Below, one piece after another: positions 53,501 to 62,978 of a stretch of DNA of 64,000 nt. Each line of letters starts with the position of its first letter. The first letter of the stretch is position 1. The DNA lies in contig RPFO01000080.1 in NCBI GenBank assembly GCA_009746045.1, forward strand, positions 5,257,556 through 5,321,555, given 5' to 3'. The notes beneath the pieces were generated by a model. It ran no database searches. It saw only the letters and a list, made by a program, of their open reading frames with translations, and had not been told where the DNA came from. The position numbers and the translations under genes are program-made. Source of the stretch: Mesostigma viride (taxonomy: Eukaryota > Streptophyta > Mesostigmatophyceae > Mesostigmatales > Mesostigmataceae).

Positions 53501-56500
53501 GTCTAATCGACGTAACTAGTATTATATCGTAATTAGTACCGTGTTAGTATGGATGGGTAAGTAGTGCACCCTGTCTCTGCTATTTTGGGCGGGTGCCTCG
53601 TGACAGCGTGATGAAAGGCAGCCATCGAGACTGGCTCAAAAGCACAAAACCCCATTGAATGTGATGGCTATAGGAGGCTCCCTGGCTCTGCTCCCTTGTG
53701 ATGGTTGGCCGTGTGGCCTGTCAACAAGGACATTGTTATAATGTATTGGTGTTGATGGAATTGAGAGCAGGCATGTGTGTAATGGAGCCACATGCCCACC
53801 AGATGTAGCCGTGATCGTTTCCCCTGGCTCGGCTATGGTGGATGGATGGGTGGCTGGTGACCTTCACATCGAGGAAATTGCGTAATCAACGTCCTCATAC
53901 TTGTTTCCCCCGGCCCGGTAATTCTGGGTGGGTGCCTGCCCCGTGCCAGGCGGAAGAAGAGGTGGAGAAGCTCACCAGCACGGCTAGCGCAGGCATCATC
54001 CTGGCCACGTTCAGCGTCGTCTTTCTTGCCGAGTGGGGCGACAAGTCCTTCCTCGCCACCATAGGTGGGTTTTGTGTCGGTTCCATACTAGTCCAATAGA
54101 TCTCGATTAGGCCTAGCTCTTGATTAGCGACAAGTCCTTCCTCGCCACCGTCGGTAAGTAGTGGGTCTGTTCCGTTCTGGTCTTGTACTAGTCCAATAGC
54201 CCTATATTAGGCCTAGCTCTTGATTAGCGACAAGTCCTTCCTCGCCACCGTTGGTGGTTATTGTGTCTGCTCCGTTCTGGTGTTGTACTAGTCCAATAGC
54301 CCTCGATTAGGCCTAGCTCTTGATTAGCGACAAGTCCTTCCTCGCCACTGTCGGTGAGCATTTGCTCCGTTGTGGTGCCCCACTTTCCAGTTTTCCATTA
54401 GGTACACACCGATGAAATAGGGACACACAGCGATGCAGTTCAAGTTACCACAACTGGTGAGTCCGTTACTCATGGACCATTACTGCATGCCTGGTGGTAT
54501 GTCCAAGGCCTAATAGCCGTACCGGCCACCAGCCAGATAATACTATCTCCTGGCTCTCCCCCACCCCCCTTCCCCCTCGCCCCCTTCCCTTTCTCTCTTC
54601 TCCCCGCCCCCTCGCCCCCCCTCTCTCTCCCCACACCCTTTCCCTCTCGCTCGCCCCACTCCATCCCCACCCCCCTTCTCTCGGGCTTTCTCCCTCTGTG
54701 TGTGTCTTGCAAGTAAATTGGCATCCTTGTCAGATTATGTATTCGTTACCTGTGCCTATTCGTCAGTCTACATCCTAGTCAGAGTATGTATTCGTTACCT
54801 GTGCCTATTCGTCAGTCTACATCCTTGTCAGAGTATGTATTCGTTACCTGTTCCTATTCGTCAGTCTACATCCTAGAAAGAGTATGTATTCGTTACCTGT
54901 GCCTATTCGTCAGTCTATATCCTAGTCAGAGTATGTATTCGTTACCTGTGCCTATTCGTCACTCTATATCCTAGTCAGAGTATGTATTCGTTACCTGTGC
55001 CTGCCCGCGCCCTGGCCACCACAGCCCTGGCGGCATCCTCCTCGCCGACAGGTGTCATCACAGGAGCGCTCGCGGGGCATGGGCTGGCCACCATTGTACG
55101 TAGCCGCCACCCTCTTGCTCACAATCTGCTTTGAAACAGTGTTGATTTGAAACAACCGCTTTGAAACTGTGTTCTGTATGGCCATCATATACCCCGCCAC
55201 CCCATGGCCTCCATGCCAGTATACAGCCGTGCTGTGTTCTGTACGGCCATCATATACTCCGCCACCCGATGGCCTCCATGCCAGTATACAGCCGTGCTGT
55301 GTTCTGTATGGCCATCATATACCCCGCCACCCGATGGCCTCCATGCCAGTATACAGCCGTGCTCTCCCTTGCCAGCATTCGCATGCATCTGCCACCCTGT
55401 AACTCCTAATCTGCTTTGAACAAGTGTTCTTTGAAAATTTGCTTTGAAACAGTATTGAAAGGGCCACCATGATATGGAAGCACCACCCTGTTGCCTCCCC
55501 TGTTGGATAGATAGAGCCGGGTTGACAACCCCATCACCCGCACCTCCCGCCCTCTCCCAGCGGGGCTCGATCCGTTCCCTGTGCCTCGGTCCCGCGGCTT
55601 CAAGGGGGCCCGCTGGCGTGTGCCATCAGAACAGTAGCACACATCTCCTTCCGCCCTGCCCGCGCTGCAGATGGGCCCATCATCCCGCCCGTGCTAGCTA
55701 GTGCCCATATTCGGCGAGCTTGATGGGAAGATGATGCTACGGATGGTCACTATACCACTGTAGTGTGTTGTGGTACAGAGGGTCCCATCATCCCGCCCGT
55801 GCTAGCTCGTGCCCATATTCGGCGAGCTTGATGGGAAGATGATGCTACGGATGGTCACTATACCACTGTAATGTGTTGTGGTACAGAGGGGTGCATCATC
55901 CCGCCTGTGCTACAGATAGCTAGTGCCCATATTCGGCGAGCTTGATGAGAAGATGATGCTACAGATGGTCACTATACCACTGTAATGTGTTGTGGTACAG
56001 AGGGGTGCATCATCCCGCCCGTGCTACAGGTAGCTAGTGCCCATATTCGGCGAGCTTGATGGGAAGATGATGCTACGGATGGTCCCTGCGCTGATGTGTG
56101 GACGGCTGGTGTAGAGAACATTGCTCTGCACCATTCGACATGCTTGCTGTTCACCACCTTGCTCCAAACCATGCTGGGCGGCTGCTGTTGTCCAATTCTG
56201 CTCTGCACCATTTTGTTTCGTACGTGGCCGACCCCCCTGCCGGACGCGTGCTCATGTTGACCCCCCTGCTGGGTGCAGATCGCGGTCCTGGGAGGGTCCC
56301 TGCTATCCGAGTTTGTGTCTGAGAAGGTGGGGCCCGGGGGCAACTGCTTTCAGATAAATAAGATGGGTCAGATAGGTCAGGTACAACAGATGGGGAAGAT
56401 GGGGAAGATGGGGAAGATGGGGAAGATGGGGAAGATGGGGAAGATGGGGAAGATGGGGAAGATGGGGAAGATGGGGAAGATGGGGAAGATGGGGAAGATG

Positions 56501-57004
56501 GGGAAGATGGGGAAGATGGGGAAGATGGGGAAGATGGGGAAGATGGGGAAGATGGGGAAGATGGGGAAGATGGGGAAGATGGGGAAGATGGGGAAGATGG
56601 GGAAGATGGGGCAGATGGGGCAGATAGCTCAGATAGGGCAACAAAATCGAATCCTCCGTTGGTTCATTTGCTAGCGTTGGTCCCCCCTGGTCTTTCGTAT
56701 CTGCCGCTATTCAATTGCAGGTGCTCTCACACCTCCAGGTGACCCTGTTCCTTGTAGACCGTACACAGCTAATTGCAATATTACTATTAGTATCAAATGT
56801 GTGTTCATATTTAGGCCCACCTCCGGGTGACCCTGTTCCGCGTCGAACGCACATGGCCAATCATAAGATCAACATGTTCATATGCCACCCACTGCTTGGC
56901 TGCAGGTGCTGGCCTACATCGGAGGCACCATGTTCCTGGTCTTCGCCGCCATCACGGTGATCGACATCCTGATGCAGAACCCTGCGACGGCAGCTGTCCT
57001 GTAA
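47058..57004 (+). CDS. Chloroplast GDT1/UPF0016 (PAM71-like) Mn/Ca transporter, 10 exons
   Basis: UPF0016/GDT1 family membrane transporter. Plant and algal members of this plastid type (PAM71, CMT1; CGLD1 in Chlamydomonas) move Mn2+ or Ca2+ across thylakoid or envelope membranes and support photosystem II. Exons: 47058-47504, 48875-48928, 49960-50021, 50668-50736, 52140-52182, 53062-53133, 53950-54064, 55025-55095, 56279-56326 and 56906-57004. They total 1080 nt, 359 residues, all phases matching. The N-terminal about 145 residues are Arg/Ser/Ala-rich and transit-peptide-like. Both family motifs are present: EIGDKT (158-163, exon 2) and EWGDKS (277-282, exon 7). Other conserved parts: FIGTFGALT, MTVISVLIGRVFHTLDEALP, GVITGALAGHGLATIIAVLG and GTMFLVFAAITVIDI. 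I cannot tell whether this is the thylakoid or the envelope paralogue. Confidence 0.95.
48118..48245. repeat. CAACCTGGCTCTAG repeat
   Basis: Six or seven diverged copies of (G/T)CAACCTGGCTCTA(G/T)(G/A)GT in intron 1. Confidence 0.85.
48875..48928 (+). CDS. Transporter exon 2 (first ExGDKT motif)
   Basis: Encodes AFLLILLSEIGDKTFFIA, one membrane helix carrying the metal-binding acidic motif. Acceptor CTACCTCAG, donor GTGAGT. Confidence 0.97.
49125..49355 (+). repeat. 65-bp tandem repeat, about 4 copies, in intron 2
   Basis: The unit runs TATTCGTGGTGAGATATTTG, CGGTTAGATACTGTTTGCGA, AGCTATTTGCAATAC. Each copy contains GTGAGA preceded by TTCGTG, loosely like the exon 2 end TTCATCGCG/GTGAGTC; that derivation is possible but weak. 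Confidence 0.9.
49631..49959 (+). repeat. Four acceptor echoes before exon 3
   Basis: CCCCAG/GTCCTG(C/T)(C/T)GGMACTT-type sequence occurs with junctions at 49640, 49742, 49881 and 49959 (the true one). Each is preceded by a pyrimidine-rich CTTCGCCC or CTCCCCTA stretch, that is, a plausible acceptor. Confidence 0.9.
49960..50021 (+). CDS. Transporter exon 3
   Basis: Encodes VLLALRQSRLQVFIGTFGAL. The acceptor CCCCAG and the donor GTGAGT are each present in four copies around this exon; only the last acceptor and first donor give a continuous frame. Confidence 0.95.
50022..50250 (+). repeat. Four-donor echo array of exon 3, exact 74-bp period
   Basis: ATCGGCACGTTTGGCGCGCT then CAC/GTGAGT recurs with junctions at 50021 (true), 50095, 50169 and 50243, exactly 74 bp apart. 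The intron part of the unit (GGCTTCTCACAACACATGCA, CTCTTTCCATGATGGATGCC) is nearly identical between copies. Confidence 0.97.
50385..50550. repeat. 23-bp repeat AGATGCCTATTCGTTTCTTC
   Basis: Seven copies of AGATGCCTATT(C/T)GTTTC with TTCACAGT. Intron 3. Confidence 0.9.
50668..50736 (+). CDS. Transporter exon 4
   Basis: Encodes IMTVISVLIGRVFHTLDEAL and PF. Donor GTATGT, acceptor CCATCAG. Confidence 0.95.
50840..51400 (+). repeat. Echoes of exon 4 end
   Basis: TTCCACACGCGGAATGAGGC then GGTGGCCTTCAG (about 50846-50880) repeats the exon 4 end TTCCACACGCTGGACGAGGC/GCTGCCCTTCAG. Shorter copies, TTGAGGCGCTGCCCTCCCGG (51046) and TGGAGGCACTGCCCCTGTGG (51357), are each followed by TGGGCA. Confidence 0.75.
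51520..51795. repeat. 29-31 bp repeat ACCAACTGTTCGGATACTAT
   Basis: Eight or nine copies of ACCAACTGTTCGGATACTAT then AACGAACGAGT in intron 4. Confidence 0.92.
52020..52139 (+). repeat. Four tandem copies before the exon 5 acceptor
   Basis: CTACTGCTAATGCTGATGCC then CTACCCTCCC is repeated in 30-bp steps, the last copy ending in the true acceptor GATGCCCGCAG. It duplicates the branch and pyrimidine region of the intron end. Confidence 0.9.
52140..52182 (+). CDS. Transporter exon 5 (43 nt)
   Basis: Encodes SNIPFDDWAAAALL, the start of the next helix. The acceptor GCCCGCAG is preceded by four tandem copies of the upstream intron end. Donor GTACGT. Confidence 0.9.
52635..52860. repeat. 18-bp repeat TACTCGGGTATATAATAG
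   Basis: About 12 copies in intron 5, alternating GGTATATAATAG and GGTATTTAATAG. Confidence 0.95.
52928..52985 (+). repeat. Echo of exon 6 acceptor and start
   Basis: TCACTGCAG/GTCTCGATTGGCGTGAAGAC then GCTGCTGGATG reads VSIGVKTLLD and mirrors the true exon 6 VVFGVKTLLD at 53062. Reading on gives GRHRPRTQG and a stop, with no donor in the right phase, so I treat it as a decoy. Confidence 0.85.
53062..53133 (+). CDS. Transporter exon 6
   Basis: Encodes VVFGVKTLLDASSADESAEE and the acidic loop EERE. Acceptor CTTGCAG, donor GTGAGT. A decayed copy of its start lies at 52936-52970. Confidence 0.94.
53134..53285 (+). repeat. Echoes of exon 6 end plus donor
   Basis: AACGAGAG/GTGAGT...AGATGCCACGC (true, 53133) is followed by AACGAGAG/GTGGGC...GATGCCACGC (junction about 53200) and GTGGAGAG/GTGGGC...AGATGCCATG (about 53271). 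Confidence 0.88.
53395..53949 (+). repeat. Echoes of the exon 7 acceptor region
   Basis: TCCTGGGTGGGTGACCTGCG then ACGTGCCAA (53405), TTTTGGGCGGGTGCCTCGTG (53584) and GGATGGGTGGCTGGTGACC (53842) repeat the approach to the true acceptor, TTCTGGGTGGGTGCCTGCCC/CGTGCCAG. Confidence 0.7.
53950..54064 (+). CDS. Transporter exon 7 (second ExGDKS motif)
   Basis: Encodes AEEEVEKLTSTASAGIILAT and FSVVFLAEWGDKSFLATI. Acceptor CGTGCCAG, donor GTGGGT. Three echoes of GACAAGTCCTTCCTCGCCAC plus a donor follow. Confidence 0.97.
54065..54360 (+). repeat. Echoes of exon 7 end plus donor (100-bp steps)
   Basis: GCGACAAGTCCTTCCTCGCC then ACCRTYG/GT recurs with junctions at 54064 (true), 54153, 54253 and 54353. 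The intron part, TTCTGGTSTTGTACTAGTCC and AATAGCCCTCGATTAGGCCT, is shared. Confidence 0.95.
54735..54985. repeat. 49-bp tandem repeat, 5 copies, intron 7
   Basis: The unit GAGTATGTATTCGTTACCTG, TGCCTATTCGTCAGTCTACA, TCCTAGTCA is repeated with few differences; the last copy runs into the exon 8 acceptor region. Confidence 0.95.
55025..55095 (+). CDS. Transporter exon 8
   Basis: Encodes LAASSSPTGVITGALAGHGL and ATI. Acceptor CCACCACAG, donor GTACGT. An Ala codon is split with exon 7. Confidence 0.95.
55160..55370 (+). repeat. 65-bp tandem repeat after exon 8
   Basis: Three copies of GTGTTCTGTATGGCCATCAT, ATACCCCGCCACCCGATGGC, CTCCATGCCAGTATACAGCC. GGCCATCATATACCCCGCCA resembles the exon 8 end GGCCACCATT/GTACGTAGCCGCCA, so these may be donor echoes with a lost GT. 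Confidence 0.85.
55675..56075. repeat. About 120-bp tandem repeat, 3.5 copies, intron 8
   Basis: The unit contains CATCATCCCGCCCGTGCTA, GTGCCCATATTCGGCGAGCT, TGATGGGAAGATGATGCTAC and GGATGGTCACTATACCACTG. Copies differ by a few bases, for example insertion of CAGATAG. Confidence 0.95.
56279..56326 (+). CDS. Transporter exon 9 (48 nt)
   Basis: Encodes IAVLGGSLLSEFVSEK. Acceptor GGGTGCAG, donor GTGGGG. Confidence 0.95.
56394..56612. repeat. (GATGGGGAA)n array, intron 9
   Basis: About 24 units of a 9-bp G-rich repeat ending in GATGGGGCA variants. Intron RNA would be G-rich. Confidence 0.96.
56906..57004 (+). CDS. Transporter exon 10 (last)
   Basis: Encodes VLAYIGGTMFLVFAAITVID and ILMQNPATAAVL, then TAA. 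The stop overlaps TGTAA (57000-57004), the poly(A) word of green algae, though at this position it may be coincidence. Confidence 0.95.
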   Translation: MLAYIGGTMFLVFAAITVIDILMQNPATAAVL

Positions 57005-57675
57005 TTAAAGTGGATGACGGGGCGCCCCTGACCAGTGTCTATTATGAATATTGCAGCAGGGGCATTGATGAGATGAACTGCTCTTATAAGTGCCCTTTTT
57101 TTTTCAAAGGGGGGGAACTGGTCATAACAGTCAAGCATGCTTATCCCAGATGGGTGAGGTTTGACAGGGATACGCGTTGTGGGGTTGATGGCTAGCCATG
57201 AAGGTCCAAACATAAAGGTCCAGGACCTTGAAATTTAACTTGAGTCCGCCCCGATATGGGTGAAGTGCAGACATACATGGGTGCTCCCACGAATTTGGCG
57301 ACACCAGTTGGGGCTGGGTTACTGCTTAGAACGTGCAGGATGACACTATGGTAGCAGCTCACTTTGTGTGCTTCATTCGTTTCATGTCACAGAGTTTGCA
57401 AAGAGGGGGGAATGGTGGTCACCATGCAATGTCATAGAAAACAAGGGTGCTTCTGTGCGTCAACTTTGGGTGGTTAACATGTACAGGACCACAATGGATA
57501 TCAGTGTGGCGCAGAGGACTCAGCCTTGTTGCATTTGTACAGCGTGGATCTCCTTGCCGTTTTCTTAGGAGCTCAAAGACGCATTGAAGCGTTGGAACGC
57601 CATGCGTCCAGGAATAGTTGTCTCTTGAAGCTTTTAATTTGTACCTTTAGGTCCCTAGCTGGGGTGGCCGCATTA
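57005..57675. other. 3' flank of the transporter gene, no further gene
   Basis: Contains the presumed 3' untranslated region. Frames are short, and there is no recognisable family. Confidence 0.5.
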
Positions 57676-57732
57676 ATTAATTAATTAGTCAACTAATTAA
57701 TTAATTAAGCAAATGACTGCGTCATGTGGGGG
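57676..57732 (-). mobile_element. Double (TTAA)n with family II 3' end
   Basis: TTAATTAATTAATTAG and CTAATTAATTAATTAAG flank GTCAA. The minus strand reads CCCACATGACGCAGTCATTT then GCTTAATTAATTAA, the CACRTGACGCAGTC 3'-end family. A decayed LINE begins directly to the right on the plus strand. Confidence 0.5.
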
Positions 57733-60235
57733 CCAATACAGAGTAACGCGTCAACGCGTCAAAGAGCTGATCGCCATGCACGTTAACAACAAGATCGCCA
57801 TGCTCGGAGTCCACTGGAGCATCGGCGCACAGTCGACCCATAGCAAGGGGTCAACAGGCTTACGGCCGATTACCTCCACGCAGGCTGGTGATTTCACTAC
57901 GGTGGAGGCGTCCCGCCGCGGGCCAAGGCGGAGTGGGCCTCCTGTGCTCACGGGCAGCATGATCAGCTCACCTTAATATCCATATCGAGCTGAGGTCCCC
58001 GTGCGTGCATGCTTGTGGCTACTTTTGCAGCCACTGAAGGGCATTCTCATCAAGAGCTCACCGTGGTCGTGGGCTATGCGCCACATGCATGCGGGTCGAG
58101 ATCAAGCGGAACGCACCGCCTTCTTCAGCGATCGACCTCAAGGCGAAGGACTGAGGCCAGCACCCCAGCTCGTCATGCACTTTCCGGCCGGTCGCGCTGC
58201 TCGACGCCAACACTACGCTGCCATGCCGTCGGCACTGGCAGCGCACAGTACGCCCCCCCGGACACGACCGTTGGCCAACGGTAACACGGATCTCTTTGCG
58301 GCTGATCTCCTGGCAGAATCTGCGATAGTGGCCGTTCGCAATGCATCATTCGCTCGCCCCGCCCCGCAGCTCGCCAGATGCCACCTTAATTCTTTGGTGA
58401 GTCGGATCGGGTGGTGTGTCTCGATGATGTCTGCGTAGGCCGGGCCCAGCACCCTTCCGTTTTGGATTCTCGCGCGCTGCATGATTCTGTCTGCACGGTG
58501 GCCGGATTCCGACCACCGCCTGCTGCTCGCGCGTATCAGATCGCGGTTTCCCAGCGTGAGACCGTCGCGACGTACAACTGGCGCCCCAGCCCGATCGAAC
58601 TCAACGGGTGCTCCTGCAGGTACTGATTAAGCTTGGGTACCATGAAGGACGCTGACAAGAGGCTTTGCTCGGACCGGATGTCCGAGCAGAGGAGCAGGCT
58701 GCACTGACGTACCGGGATGAAATTATTCCTGGCAGTCCTCGATGCCGCGGACAGCCGACAGCAGCTACACGCGGCATCCCGCCCCGGCCTGGACGATTTT
58801 TCGGTGGTCCTACACTGCCAAGTACCGCCTGGCCCGGCCCGCGCCCTCCAGTCCTTGCCACCGCGCCGACCCGGCTCGCGGTCCACCGATAGTGAGTGAC
58901 CGCCAAGCACCGCCCGGCAGATGCTCCGCCAAAATAGGGGCCCGACCGGCCGCCAAGGCCCGCCTGCAGGCGGCCCTGCGGCCGGGTCGCCTACAAGCAA
59001 GCCGCCCGATCGCCGCGGAGGAGCCGGCGACGCCCAGCAGATGGTCAAGGACCTGCGCACCTGCCAGCATAACTGAGAACGATACATAGCAAGGGGGCCT
59101 GGTTCTGGTACATGCAAGCGTCTCGATCGGGCGCCCCGGACAGCCTCGCAGCCGACCCCACCGCCATGACGTACCAGGGGCCCCGCCCGCAAGCGGCTGA
59201 GCCGCACCCATGGGCTGCGGCCACGTTACTACTGCAGACATCCTGGGGACAGCTGCGCCACCCCGCGCCAGCCCGCCCTTGCTACCCGCCGCCCGGCGCC
59301 GCCGCGGCCAGGTGCGCCTGGCCTGGCCCGCGGCCCGGCTGGGCCCCCGCCTCCGCGCTCGGGTCCGCCGGGGCGGAGTGCAGACTGACCTGCCGGTCCT
59401 CCCGCTGGCCGGCCCCGGGCCGCTAGCGCGTCCGTTTTGGATTCTCGCGTGTATCAGGATTCTGTCAGCATGCATGGTGGATTCCGACCACCGCCTGCTG
59501 CTTGCGTGTATATCCAAGACTGTCAGTACAACTGCAGGCGCCCCACGGCCCGACCTCAAGGTGCTCCTGCGGGTACTGATTAAGCCGGGGAACTGAAGGA
59601 CGCTGACAAGAGGCTCTGCTCGGACCGGATGTCCGAGCAGAGTGAGCAGGCCGCAATGACGTACCGGGATGAAATTATTCCTGGCAGTCCTCGATGCCGC
59701 GAGCAGCCGACAGCAGCCGTGCACGCGGCATCCCGCCCGGCCGGCCTGGACGAATTCTTGAACAGTGGTCCTACACTGCCAAGTTCCGCCTGGCCCGGCA
59801 CGCGCGCCCTCCAGTCCTTGCCACCGCGCCGACCCGGCTCGCGGTCCACCGCCAACCACCGGGCCGGCAGATGCTCCGCCGAAATAGGGGCCCGACCGGC
59901 CGCCATGCAAGGCTCGCCTGCAGGCGCGGCCCTGCGGCCGGGTCGCCTACAAGCAAGCCGCCCGATCCGGAGGAGGCCGACGCCCAGCAGGTGGGCGCAT
60001 TGACCTGATCCCCCCGCTGCAGGCCGGCCCGCGCTAGCCGATCGACCTGTCAGACACATGCCTCCTTTCGGCCTCCCAAGAGGTCACGAAGCGGTCCAGC
60101 GCCTGCGCGCTACGATTGCAGCTAGCCAAAGGCTTCGACGAGATTCCGGCCGCGGTCGTGAACACCGCCGAGTTTGAGGACACTGGGGTGTTAATCATGT
60201 CGCGAATTACCACCACCACACGACCTGACTCGCTC
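57733..60235 (+). pseudogene. LINE-E: decayed LINE ORF2 with internal duplication
   Basis: Endonuclease fragments in the LINE-A order: RQRVKELIAMHVNNKIAMLG (57748-), SHQELTVVVGYAPHAC (58042-), ANGNTDLFAADLLAES (58275-), RIGWC (58404), and DSDHRLLLA-type sequence (59480-59510). This is followed by N-terminal RT-region sequence, ending near 60175 with AKGFDEIPAAVV. A segment of about 570 bp is present twice (58476-59045 and 59428-59997). Frameshifts are abundant and there is no intact domain. The C-terminal half is absent, and the sequence stops just before an inverted LINE remnant. Confidence 0.7.
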
Positions 60236-60257
60236 CGTCAGTGACGACCTGTCCGGC

Positions 60258-61140
60258 ATTAAATTAAATTAAATTAAATTATAACATGACTCCGTTGGGA
60301 GATCATGTAGCACATATTCCCGTGGATGGATGGAGGGGGGGGGCAAAGCCGCGAAACCGAACTAATCTAACTCTAAGCTATCTAATCTAGAAAACCCTAC
60401 TTATTCTACTCAGCAAAGCGCCCCTTCCGCTTCAATGGGGGGAGGGGGCTTGCCCACAGGGGCGGGCGTATGAGCCTGGACAATGGTTTTCCACCTCCTC
60501 TTGTCCTGCATAGCAGTCCAAGCAAGAGAGAGGGAGTGAATGCGATTTTCAAACTGCGCTGGGACCACTAGGTCAGCCATCAACTGCTGTGGGTAGGTCA
60601 TGACATGTTTGCCTACCTTCTTAGGAATGTCCTTAGGGCCAGGCCAGGTCAGGATATGCCGTCCTGGCTGGCCAAGCCGCTGTGGGCCGGCCAGACCGAG
60701 GGCGGTGTCTACCTGGCTGGTGCGAGCAAGATGTCCTACGAATGCTATCCTACGCTGTCTAATCTTGTCCGAAATGCGAGGCATGCCCTGGTACAAAGAT
60801 TCTAGATGCCTATCGGCGTGTCAAACCCTACATTCAGGGCCTGACGGAGCATCCTGGTTACCGTGCCGTTTAGCTTGGCCGCCAGCGTGTCCGTGAGCGT
60901 CCATGCCTCGGCGCCATACGTGAGCACCGTGAGGACCAGGACAGCTTGAGGAGCATGCGCTTGCGGTGCTCGCCGAGGACCTTCGAGTGCCAGTAGGTTT
61001 TCAGCGAACGATGCCGAGCCCAGGCCAGGCCGATGCGGGTGTCCACATCGGCGGCGGTGTCAGGAAGCATGCTTCCCAGCAGTTTAAAGCGATCACGAAA
61101 CGGGACCTCCGTCCCGTCTAGCAGCCGTCACTGGTAGCGG
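60258..61140 (-). pseudogene. LINE-F: 5'-truncated LINE with (AATTT)n tail
   Basis: On the minus strand: RT C-terminal sequence (IGLAWARHRSLKTYWHSKVL; an EAWTLTD-like part near 60890-60905; MYQGMPRISDKIRQRRIAFV, GHLARTSQVDTALG, PGRHILTWPGPKDIPKK), then a 3' UTR with TCCATCCACG, CCCAACGGAGTCATG and an ATTTAATTTAATTTAA tail. It is related to LINE-A but a different family, judged by sequence and by its 3' end, which it shares with the remnant at 5920-5985. At least one frameshift is present. Confidence 0.75.
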
Positions 61141-61798
61141 CTGTCCGGCATGACCCCGCCTAATTCTACCTAGGCTAGTCACGTACTGAGGGTACCGGCC
61201 GCTGAGGAGCACTGTGCGAAAGCCGGACGCGACGATTCAGATCTCAATGAATTTACATATATATTTTTTAAGGTTTCTTAATTCTTCTTTTCCGAGTTTG
61301 CCTTTATGTTGCATGCATGCCCCTCTCACCTCCGTAACTTATCATTCTCAATGAATATATATAACTATATCTTTTTAAAATATATCTATCAGATGTCGTT
61401 GTTGTCTCCTTGATATCTATCATCGTATTGGCGCCAAGTTACGCCTTTCGGTAGCAACTACCCAGGCTATGGGCCTATGGCTGACATCTTGCTCTGCCGC
61501 ACACGAGCTGACTTAGCGGCGCAGCACGGTTATTAGGCTTTTTTATTTCATTCCGCGGTGTGGATCAAGTGTCCCATGCCGGATGTATAGTTGTTTTGTC
61601 GTGGTATCTTGTTAGCGTTTGGCTTTGTTTATTTTTACGTGGGTGCCTTTACTAGCTGTGATGTAAGTAATTATATTTTTTAATCTACATAGTAGTATAT
61701 ATACTACTATAAGTATAATATGCCATCAACCAATTAATTATGCCGTGACCAATTCAATTCAGGATATTACGAAGGAAACCCCTAGTAAGCCGTGACCC
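61141..61798. other. AT-rich stretch, no gene recognised
   Basis: Contains TATATATA-rich segments (61256-61270, 61357-61390, 61665-61710) and a short TTGTTGTCTCCTTGATA word also present in the SINE-like segment. No coding frame. Confidence 0.5.
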
Positions 61799-61809
61799 AA
61801 GGTAATATG

Positions 61810-62967
61810 CGCGGCGCAGGCTTCGGAAACGAATGCTGCACTTGTCTCTCGCCTTAACCAGGTGGAGGGCAAGTGTGGCGTGCTCCTGAAGAAGCTTGAG
61901 GCCATCACCGCCCACACCGAGGCCCTGGCCACACAGGTCCCCAAGATAGCGGCGCAGACGGCCACCATTGCATCCCAGCCACCCCGGCAGGATGCTGGCG
62001 ACCTCCCGCCGCTCTCCTACGCGGACCTGCTGCGGTCAGCGACCGCCTCCACCACCGACGCCATCGCTACAAAGCTCCAGGAGCTGGAGGACCACCGCCA
62101 GGCCCAGCAACGGGAGGTCACCGACCGCGCTCGCCGCGAGTGCCGAGTGGTGCTACGTCGCTTCCCCCAGAAGCCAGGTGAGACGTCAACCTCTCTTGCT
62201 GACGAGCTCAAGAACCAGCTTCTTACCCTCATGGGCCTGGTAGGTGAGGTAGAACTGCGTGGGTGCCACCGCCTTCCCCACTCACGGGACAAGGCGGCTC
62301 CCCCACCAGTCCTACTCACCTTCCCCTCCCCTGAGGATAAGCAGCGGTTCCTCTCTCGTCGCAAGCGGTTGCACGACCTCACGTACCTGGACGCTGGATG
62401 ACGACCTCACCCCCGCTCAGCAACAGCAGCGACGCGACCTGTGGCCGGAATACCTCCGCCATAAGCAGGACCCCCAGAAGCCCAAGGTGTACTGGAGGGG
62501 CGGGGACCTGATGATCAACCACAAGATGTGGACGCCCCCAGCGGGCTAGAATAGCACTAGCCCTAGCTCGTAACCATTGGCGTCACTGCCGCTAAGGCAG
62601 CCATGCCTAGAATGTTGCCTAGCTGAGCCAACACACCTAGTCACGTGCCGCCAACGCACGGTACACAACCAGCCATAGCCTTAGCCTAGTCCTAGTACAG
62701 CCATGCTACGCCCTGGCTATGTTCAGATTACTTGCCCACGCTCCTTGCTATGATATGCTCACACGGGTCTTATTGCACCCACAGTTTGCCGGATCGTTAG
62801 CCTGTCCTTTTAGCTAGCCGCGCCCGATTGCAGCTGTGGCATGCCTTTGGGCATGAAGGAGACTGGGGGTCTCTGCCCTTTCTCCTGTAGTGCACACACA
62901 GGGATTAAAAAAAGCACTTCGGTGCTCCGTGACTCCCCAACGGGAGCACGAGTTTAATTAATTAATT
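61810..62967 (+). mobile_element. Element G: ORF1-only retroelement, 5'-truncated
   Basis: AAGGTAATATG flanks it at 61799-61809 and 62968-62978 (11 bp). It starts inside ORF1, continues to the ORF1 stop (62549), then about 390 bp of 3' UTR, then the hairpin and TTAA tail. It serves as the empty-site reference for both insertions in element B. The ORF1-to-tail distance leaves no room for ORF2. Confidence 0.9.
61862..62549 (+). pseudogene. ORF1 C-terminal half of element G (4-nt frameshift)
   Basis: Encodes MEGKCGVLLKKLEAITAHTE (coiled-coil part), TKLQELEDHRQAQQREVTDR, RRECRVVLRRFPQKPGETST, HRLPHSRDKAAPPPVLLTFP, EDKQRFLSRRKRLHDLT. Then four extra bases (GTAC, about 62383-62386) relative to element B shift the frame. 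In the next frame it continues LDDDLTPAQQQQRRDLWPEY and YWRGGDLMINHKMWTPPAG. The layout is RRM-like plus C-terminal domain, as in L1 ORF1p. The upstream half is missing through 5' truncation. Confidence 0.8.
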
Positions 62968-62978
62968 AAGGTAATATG

